This document shows positions 56,453-64,000 of a stretch of 64,000 bases of DNA, piece after piece. The DNA comes from Talinum fruticosum (lineage: Eukaryota; Streptophyta; Magnoliopsida; Caryophyllales; Talinaceae). The stretch spans positions 3,196,501 through 3,260,500 of the forward strand of contig JAITYX010000025.1 of assembly GCA_021018815.1 (NCBI GenBank), in the 5' to 3' direction. The translations under genes and the position numbers were made by a program. How positions within the stretch are numbered: position 1 is the first letter of the stretch; each line of letters starts with the position of its first letter. Under the pieces are notes generated by a model, which searched no databases, had not been told where the DNA came from, and was given only the letters and a program-made list of their open reading frames with translations.

Positions 56453-59400
56453 TGTAACACCCCAAAACACCCCCGGGAGTATTATATCGCCGAGTTCCTT
56501 AGAGGAACTCCCAAGGCTCTTTCCGGTGTTGGTTTGGTTGTCTAAACTCAACTTAAAGATAATAGAGGTGGTTTCCCAAAGAAACTTGAGATTTCCTAAA
56601 AATTTTGGCAGAGTTCTGTTTGTAATATGGACTATCCCATAGGCTTAAAGCCTTAAAACCCTACATAAAAAGGCATAATATAACTCAACGAGCCACACGC
56701 TCGGAGTGTACAACTCAACGGCCACACGCCGGAGTCCAACCAATCATGCGATAGCTAAAAACAATCTAAAGGGTCCAATATACAATTGGTACAACTATAT
56801 GCACTAAATTACAAGTACAATATTTAGAAACATAAAAATGCATGTCGAGTCCCTTGAGTCACTCTAGCCATCGGCAGTCGGCAAGGGTCCGGATTGTGCT
56901 ACGCGTAGATCCTACCTTTCGATAATGTACCCGCACACTTGGGGTGGAAATGGGGAATTTGTGGGGGTGAGCAATAAACCACGGGCTCACCGGAGTCTTA
57001 TACCCTTAAAATGGAAATTCTTTACACATAATACTCATAATAATGAAATCGGTGAAAGCATACTAATATAATACAAATCTATATAGTTTTCAATGAAATC
57101 TCTTGAAGTCACTTACAACATAAAACTCATAACACTTCAATCATTCAAAAGCACAATTTCACATTCATGAACAATTCTTTTGGGGTTGAATCAACTTTTC
57201 CGGGCCTTTTGAGGATTCGAACTACCACTTCTTTTCTCATAATTTCACGTAATTTCTCGGATTTCTCTTATTTTCGCTGAGGCTCGACCCCGGATAAAAG
57301 GCTCCCGGACCTATCTTCTAGGAAGTCTCGGATCGGGCATCCCGCCACTGCAGGACCCCTGTTAGAATCCTTCCCTCGAAGTCTCTAGCTGGGCGTCCCC
57401 AGTTCGAACCCTTCGGTATGCTAAACAATCCGTAGCTCGTTGATTCAAAACTCTTTGCATATACTCATTCATCACATTCACTTTACAACTTTCTCAATCG
57501 ATTTAGTATCAAAGAAGGCATGACACCACGTGCCACCCTTATAGATTCACTTTCTCAAATCAGCTTTGCTTCTTTAAAACACATTCACGTTCGAAAGGCG
57601 GTTCACAAGAAGTTGCATTCAAGAATCATTTCACGTAAAATACAAAACTCCTTTCGAAACTACTTTTGAGCATCACGTAAAGCAATCACATAGTACAAAT
57701 AATCACCATTCAGTCCAAGCAATCATTCTCAATTTTGTCCCAACTATGCCTTTCTCAATTCATCGAGTTTAGTACGATTGATTCCATTTTCCGAGCCACA
57801 ATAACCATAAGTAGATATTACCTAATTCAACGTTCTCACTTTTCACATTTCATTGCCTTCACCTCAATTCCTCATTTTATGTCTTTACTTTATAACTTTA
57901 CTCTTCCCCATTTACCATCTTTGTTTCAATACTTTTCGATTACACTTCCACATTACTAATCTACCTCTTCTCACTCATGCTTAGTTAGATAGCTCTCATT
58001 CTTACTTCACTGCTAAACTCCTCTAATTCCTTTCTTCTCCAAGTGTAATTTGCTCTCATCTTAGGTTTCTATCTCATTAATCATTCTTTCTTGACCAACT
58101 CAATCATACACTTCTTAATCCCTTTTTCATTGTTCCACTTTCGCTAGCTCCGCTCCTCTTCGCATTTAGTTCAACCTCAAGGATTTAATTATCTTTTGAA
58201 CTTAATTATCCCCATACTCACCCACTTCTCACTCCCATGTCTCAATTGTGCACCACTCAATACAATCTCATATTCCTCTTTACACTTCCCTCGTTATTTC
58301 CCGATATTAGTACTCGTTTCTTAATGCCGCAAATTCGGTAAATCTCTAAGACTCAATCTGAATATCAATTCATAACTTATGCCCAAACCATACGTACTTA
58401 TCCCCAACCGACCCAACTCCCGACACTACTCATTTTACCCAAGCAACTCAACTCCGTCTCGAATTTCCCGATTTCATCTTCGGGCTTAACAACTCCCATT
58501 CCCTTCACAATTCCTAATTCAACTTCCAGCGAACTACTAACTCATTCAATAGCATACCTATTCAATATTTCACAATCACATTCAACAATCACGATAAACT
58601 TATTTAGATTTCGAATATACTAATAGTTTAGAGTATAAGACTACCCACCTCGGATTCTCGGGTTTGGAATTGATCGAATTGCTTGCTATCTCCGCTCTGC
58701 GTTCGGTTGCGTTAGGTTTCGGGGACTCTCGCTTCCTCTCGCTTCGGTTCGGCGGTTACGGTTTCCTGCCGCCCCTCGGTCCGGCCCTCACGCGTTCGCT
58801 GCCGGCTTTTCCCTTACCACCGTTGCTTTTCCCGGTCCCCGACCCCTCGAACTCTCTCTCTCGTGCCTGTCTTTGTTTCGAGTCCTTCTTTCTCCCTTGC
58901 TCTATCCCGGACTCTCGCTCCCCTTCTCTTTGCTCGCGTCGCCGATCTGCCTCTTTCGGGGTCTACGGTGGTCGTCGGCCACCCCTTGGTCTCCTCGACC
59001 CTCGCACCGCTCGCGTCCTCTCTCTCTATGCGTTCTTGCGGCGGTTTCCCTTTGCTTCTCTGCTCCTTCATTTCCCTTGCATGTGCCGGCCGCCTTCCCT
59101 CCGTTCGCCGCTCGGCTTGCAGGCTGCGACCTCGGCTTCGGGTCCCGCACACCTCTCTCTCTCTTTCTTGGTCCTCCCTCTCGCGTTTCCCTTTCCTGTT
59201 TCCTCTGCTCGGGCCTCCGAGCCCCTTCTTTACCTGCCTCTCTCTCCACCGCTTAATTGGCGGTTAATGATCCTAATTGGACCCCAATTTGATTTCTATC
59301 TCATTTCCCCACTTAAACCAAAGCCCACCTCTTCATTTCTTTTTTATTCATCTTTTCCTTTTTCTCTTGCTAAATGTAATAATAACAATTAAACCCACAA

Positions 59401-59730
59401 TTTATCCTTCTCATCTCTTCATAATTCAACCAAAGTAATCATCGGCCCATGTACGACAAGTCCATAGCTCCTCCCTTCCGTCCTCTTACGCTGCATCCTA
59501 ACTTATTTTAATACGCCGGCCACGACAATTCCTAAGCGTGCAAAGGTTCAGCTCACAAAAGGGAGGCAATTTCCTTGAGTTAATTAATTCAACACTAGCC
59601 TCCAAAGGGATTCTAACGTAATATATCCAGCCGTAAATAAAATCGGGCACTCAACCCCCTAGTTGCGTGGAATAATACTCAATAATTCTATGCTTTCCAC
59701 CTACTTTTCTTTAAAATTCCGGTTATTACA
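56453..59730 (-). repeat. Solo LTR (TGTAACACCCC..GGTTATTACA) in CACTA element 2
   Basis: About 3.28 kb, beginning TGTAACACCCC and ending GGTTATTACA. Flanked by AGTAA (56448-56452) and AGTAG (59731-59735), a 5-bp duplication with one mismatch. No gag, pol or second LTR. Its ends and its GC/CT-rich block resemble the solo LTR at 8949-11781, but the order is reversed (block near the right end), so I place it on the minus strand with low certainty. The TNP2 reading on both sides of it is continuous. Confidence 0.82.
58650..59260. other. GC/CT-rich block in the second solo LTR
   Basis: About 600 bp of GC- and CT-rich sequence. The longest open frame in the window (58664-59392, 242 codons) lies here, but overlapping frames are open on both strands, the products are Ser/Pro/Leu/Arg-rich, and nothing matches a known domain. 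I read it as composition, not a gene. Confidence 0.5.
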
Positions 59731-59737
59731 AGTAGGT

Positions 59738-60290
59738 CCACAATGAATTACGGAGTTTCGTCAAAGGGATTGATGGGGTCGAATACTATGGACTACTTGA
59801 AGAAGTGATAAGTTAAGTTACGCGGGAAATGATCATTTGTACAAAATGATATTATTGAAATGTGATTGGTTTGACTCTATCAATGGTTTGAATATCCATC
59901 AACATTACAAACTTGTTCATATTAATCACATGAGAAAATATCCCAAGTATGACCCCTTTGTGCTTGCATACCAAGTGATACAGGTATGTTTCGTACCTTA
60001 TCCTAGCAAGAAGAGTGACAGAAACCAATGGTGGGCAGGTGCTTAAGATTAAGCCTAGAGCCACTATTGATACCCAAGTGTATGATATTCCTTTTCAAGA
60101 GGATTCCACCGATAAGCCACCGACTTTATTAGAGCTTAACATGGATGAAGAATTTTCGATGAACGATGAATTAGTGGATGATATCGATGAGGAAAAGGAA
60201 AATGAGGTAGGTGAAGTTGATGAAGAAGATGATATGAATGTAAATGAAGATAAGCTTGAAGAATTGCTTGCGGATGAAGATGAATATTAA
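59738..60290 (+). pseudogene. TNP2-type CACTA transposase, C-terminal part with DUF4216
   Basis: Readable as TMNYGVSSKGIDGVEYYGLL near 59740, then LLKCDWFDS (59852-59878), HINHMRKYPKYDPFVLAYQ and VCFVPYPSKKSDRNQWW, the usual order of DUF4216 in CACTA transposases. After a frameshift near 60030 the tail continues LKIKPRATIDTQVYDIPFQ and a strongly acidic end (VDDIDEEKENEVGEVDEEDD) with the stop at 60288-60290. The N-terminal two thirds, including the transposase core, is absent from the window. Two frameshifts. Confidence 0.85.
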
Positions 60291-60489
60291 TCTAGAATTG
60301 TAGGCTTTTTATATGAATCATGATGTATAACAAAGTGGAATTTTGTACTCGTACTTTTGTTAATGTACTTGCTTTTTATATAAGTTTTTTTTACCCCGTT
60401 CGTTTAATACCTAAATTATGATGGTTTCCTATATATTGTTTAAGTATGTCCAAAACAAAGTTGAACTACAAGTGTTGAATATATAGATG

Positions 60490-60946
60490 CAACCAACTTG
60501 TACACGTGAGCGAGGTGATGGGACCCATGAAGGGGACTTGAGTATTGCACAATCTGGCAACGAGCACCTACCGACGTTGAAGCCTCTTTCTCCCGAGGGT
60601 TTATGGTATTAATTATACTTTACATGTTAAAATCTTGTGTTGCATAATATGATACTTATCTAGTTTCACATGATAAAGTTTTGACAATGTTGATGTCGTT
60701 CAAAGTATTTCCAAAGATTTGAGATGTCATTACGAGCTACCCTACACTTGTTAGAGGAATGCACCTCAGGAACACAAAGATTTCTGGTGGCGATCTTTCA
60801 AGGTATTATAGTCTAATTTGTTTGAATTGGCATGAAAAGGAAAGTATTGATCGCCATGGAGCAATTTTCATACATGGAAGGTCTGTAAACGATGATTGAG
60901 TATATAATTACAACACTTAAATTTTGGTAATGGTCAAATTACTTTA

Positions 60947-61023
<77 letters not shown>

Positions 61024-63290
61024 TTTAAAACAATAATCTGGAAACTATTGAATGCAATTGCTTCACTATAATTAATGTAAGTACCGGAATGTATATATTT
61101 TTCGAATACATATATATTTGCAAACTAGTTACACTTGGCCCGAGCATCTTAATGTGAGGGTATATAAGGAGTGGAAGTCAATAGCGTCTAAATGCCTAAG
61201 GGATTTGGTTTGGAAGGCAATGGCTAAAGACATCACTTCGTGAATGCCAGCGAGAACTAAAAAGAAAGTGCAAGCTATTAGAGAGACTAATTCGCTGAGG
61301 AAGAGATTTGCACAAAACAAAAAGAATAAGACCGCTGGACCTAAAGCGAGAACTGTCCACACCACGGGATCTATCTCAGCTTCACAATGGGCAAGAGATT
61401 GGTAGTACTTTTATTTATATGAATATATAGCTTATGATGTATTCTAGGATACTAGTTGACATATCTTTTTCTTTTTTGCGTTTTCTTATTGTAAGACACA
61501 AAGAGACGGCAAAAGGCCTACTGCATCTTTAATGTTCAGGCAGTTCCATACTAGGAATCAAGGAAATGAGAAAGTTTTCCGTGACAAACATTCTAAGGCT
61601 ATTTGGTATTTGGCCAATGGATATTACTGCAAGGCTTTATGTGAGCTCTAATTTAAAGTAATATTTCTAGGTTATCATCTTGCATAATGCGTTGGTTTGT
61701 GTCTTTCCGAGCCTAAAAATCATGCATAATGCGTTGTTGCAAGGCTTTACGTGTGCATACTGGATTAGTTAAGCAACTTAGAGACAAGTCAATTATAAAG
61801 GTGTTCTTTTGATCAATTTGGTGGTTGTTAGATACCTAGCACTCTAGCTGACCTAGATTATGTGATTATCTTTATAATAGTCTCCTATACTAGCCATCGA
61901 GTCATTGTTATAGGTCGATTTGGTGCTCGTTTTGTAAGTAGTATATAGTTATTTCTTGTTACTATTTCTTTGTGAGTTGTAGCCTTAAAGGGCATTACTT
62001 TGACCTTTCGATCAACCATTTATCGAAAAAAAGGAGAGAACTTTGGGAGTATGTTTTGTGGTTGGAATATGCTTGGGGGTTTGTTTGGTGGATGAAATTG
62101 CTACGACTATGTTACAGTTTGATCCTTGAAATTATGTTAAATACCAAAGTTGAATGAAGTTAAAAATTGCATCTACACCCCTTTTTCTTCCCCAAGGATT
62201 TGAAATATGGAGCTAAGTCACCCTTTTGTGAGGTTGAATGCTTTACTTTCAACCGATTTGACCTCTTGTAGCCTATCGGCATAGTTGATTGCTTAACTAG
62301 ATTTTGATTTTTTATTGTTTATTTCTTCTTCTTCATCTTCTAAATGTGCATACTGGAATGAGAAATCATCAAGTGGGTAAAGAGACATCTTGTAGGAGTT
62401 GAATGGTTGGTAAAAACCCATTTGAAATTATTTATTGGTTTGGTTTTCCGATGCGTAAATCAACCGTTGTGCAAATGTTTCCAATTATAATTAGTTCATA
62501 GATCATTTAGTAAGACTTTTTCATTTGGGTTTTCATTAAAGGGAGATTAGTAGTACATGTGGCTCTTGCAACCAACAATTATACCTTACAACAACTGTCC
62601 ATATGTCGGAGAAAGTGCATATTAGAATCCCTTGACTATAACCCTCTATTGCTACTGATCATATTTATTAATATTCATCATATTATCTTTCGACTCTATT
62701 ATCTTAATATGCATATACATTTTACATCTTTGTTTTCTTTATTTGACACAAATGTGAAGTATGCCATTGTGTATATTAATCCTGTTTTCTAAAATGTATA
62801 TTGGTTGTGATTTGTGCTCTATTATCTCAATTTACTACACCCCTTCTTTTACTTTGGGTCTTGATAAATTGCTATGATTTTTATGAATATCTTGCTTTGG
62901 GTCTCCAGGATGAGTACGAGCATTTAAAGCTCAATGCCTCACAATCTGGAACCCAAGTAGATGATGATACGCTTTTCTATGAAGCTGCTGGAGGGATGAA
63001 CAAGAATGGGGTCGTTTATGGACTTGGGACTCGAATCAGCGACCTACTACCCAAGGCCGGCTCGTTGCTCATCTTTAACATCCCAAACATACACTCCATT
63101 AGTAATGTCTCAAATGGAGACTCACTTGAAAAATCGGAGGATGAGCTTCAAGCTGCGAGGAAGGAGCTTAGCTATGGCCACTAGGGAGGAGCAAAGACTA
63201 CAGAGAGAACTAATTGCAAGCTTACTTTCTCGGGTTGAGGGCTCCTCTTCGATCCCATCACTCCAGCCACTTAGATTGCACATGAAGGTT
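60490..63290 (+). pseudogene. Transposase_24-type second gene of CACTA element 2
   Basis: Exon 1 starts at about 60490 (MQPTCTRERGDGTHEG.., LPTLKPLSPEGLW). The exon at about 61129-61401 has WPEHLNVRVYKEWKSIASK, an in-frame TGA at 61241-61243, then SLRKRFAQNKKNK and HTTGSISASQWARD. The exon at 61496-61651 has TQRDGKRPTASLMFRQFHTR. The last exon, from 62910, has DEYEHLKLNAS, FYEAAGGMNKNGVVYGLGTR and, after a frameshift, EEQRLQRELIASLL, a likely coiled-coil end. This order fits the plant Transposase_24 family (the TNP1/TNPA-side gene of CACTA elements). A TA microsatellite lies in the intron at 60949-61021. The 1.25 kb from 61652 to 62909 is intron-like. Confidence 0.75.
60949..61021. repeat. 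(TA)n microsatellite
   Basis: About 35 TA units in an intron of the Transposase_24-type gene. Confidence 0.97.
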
Positions 63291-63529
63291 GTATTTTTGG
63301 ATGCTTGTATTAAGATACTTGTATTGAGACAATACTTTATATTGGTAGTTCGTACTTTATATATCACGTTATGCTACTTTTGTATTGAGATATAATTTAG
63401 GAAAATTTTTCCTACATTATATCTCGATATCTTTGGTTGTGTAATTTGACGTATGACTACATTAATATGAATGGATGTGGTGGTTATATGTAATGGTTTC
63501 GATTCTTTGCAATGTTTTGTTGTTATTAA

Positions 63530-63943
63530 TATAAATGAATTCAAAAATAGCTTCACCTATAAATTTTGTGCTCAATCGAAATAGTGACAAATTAGGACTA
63601 GTTAGCTACGAAAAATTTTCATCTCAATTCGAAATATATTACATTTTGTTGCAAAAATTATCACAATCTATGATGAAAGAGAAACCTTTAGCTTCAAAAA
63701 TATATCATCTCAGCTAGTGATGGACGACATTTCATTTCAAAATCATTACAATCTGCTACAAAAATACATTTCATTGCAGTTAGCGCGTACATACATTTCA
63801 TCGAAGTTATTAATTTTTCTACAACATTGGGTTTAGCAACGAAACATTTTTCATCGCAATTTCATTGTTAAATGTTTTAGCGACGAAATAGTTACATGTA
63901 GCGACGAATTATTTTCATTGCTAACTGGAAGTTTTTTGTAGTG
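63530..63943. repeat. Right subterminal and terminal repeats of CACTA element 2
   Basis: Several TAGCGACGAA / TTTCATCGCA units in both orientations from about 63580 on, ending ..GTTTTTTGTAGTG at 63943 (CACTACAAAAAAC on the other strand). Confidence 0.85.
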
Positions 63944-64000
63944 GTAGTGGTCGGCGCCGGCTAAACCATCGGGCGTTTGTTGCCCAATTTTGTTGTTTCT

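Larger units (their letters stand above)
54194..63943 (+). mobile_element. CACTA element 2 (En/Spm superfamily), 9.75 kb including a solo LTR
   Basis: Left end CACTACAAAAGGATGC; right end, on the other strand, CACTACAAAAAACTTCC. Both ends carry subterminal units of the type (A)GCGA(T/C)GAAA. Inside, in order: a gene-poor left part, the C-terminal part of a TNP2-type transposase with DUF4216, then a Transposase_24 gene, as in plant CACTA elements. The host is the G2 PMD pseudogene, which resumes with G2-type sequence after 63943. The expected 3-bp duplication is not clean (GTG before; GTA then GTG after). The core of TNP2 is missing, so it could not move on its own. Confidence 0.88.

Noticed and set aside
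58664..59392. Longest open frame in the window (242 codons) as a gene
   Set aside because: Lies in the GC/CT-rich block of a solo LTR, with long frames open on both strands at once; Ser/Pro/Leu/Arg-rich product with no domain.
54191..63949. Perfect 3-bp target duplication for CACTA element 2
   Set aside because: GTG precedes the element but GTA follows it directly (GTG only three bases later), so I do not claim a clean duplication.
1..64000. CRISPR arrays, tRNA or rRNA genes, host single-copy genes
   Set aside because: No regularly spaced identical repeats with unique spacers, no cloverleaf-like tRNA match and no rRNA block seen; all coding signals recognised belong to transposable elements.

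Overview
This window is flowering-plant nuclear DNA made almost entirely of nested, mostly broken transposable elements. I found no rRNA or tRNA gene, no CRISPR array, and no single-copy host gene I could defend. The evidence for a plant is the element families: Ty1/copia Sirevirus-type retrotransposons primed by initiator tRNA-Met, Ty3/gypsy Athila-like and Tat-like pieces, CACTA DNA transposons with DUF4216, Transposase_24 and Ulp1-like genes, and a plant mobile domain (PMD) gene. The species cannot be told from this sequence.

Layout, left to right. 1-3987: Sirevirus A (+), pol then a third ORF. 3988 to about 5127: LTR-like repeat with CCCGTG palindromes. About 5128-7818: Athila-like gag, primer site and LTR on the minus strand. 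7819-12593: end of a CACTA element with a dead Ulp1-like protease, split by a solo LTR (8949-11781, perfect 5-bp duplication TAGAA). 12594-13715: half of a Sirevirus LTR. About 13716-14785: Tat-like fragment. 14786-20008: Sirevirus E (+). 20009 to about 25790: Sirevirus F (-). About 25790-28300: Tat-like LTR and internal edge (G1). About 28300-38822: Sirevirus B (+), with an abnormal 3' end. 38823-49724: Sirevirus C (+), the youngest and only complete element (both LTRs, PBS, gag, pol, ORF3, PPT), inserted in B's 3' LTR with a TTTCC duplication. 49725-49830: repeated LTR tails. 49830-50205: rest of G1 with exon 1 of a PMD-type ORF. About 50206-54193 and 63944-64000: a second Tat-like element (G2), LTR plus a four-exon PMD pseudogene antisense to the element. 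54194-63943: a 9.75-kb CACTA element, itself split by a second solo LTR (56453-59730).

The most notable biology is in the accessory genes. All five Sireviruses that keep the region (A, E, F, B, C) carry a third ORF 536-631 bp after the pol stop. In four of them a TATAAAT(A) box lies about 170-240 bp before its ATG, suggesting a promoter separate from the LTR. The protein resembles the 'putative plant transposon protein' / env-like family of plant retroelements and ends in a coiled-coil and an acidic tail. The second notable point is that two Tat-like elements carry a PMD ORF antisense to the element, with introns kept.

Order of events: E was hit by F; G1 was hit by B and by G2; B was hit by C; G2 was hit by CACTA2; CACTA2 was hit by a solo-LTR family. 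Differences between sister LTRs cluster at CG sites and include small indels, so some frameshifts in the young element C may be sequencing errors at methylated CpG.
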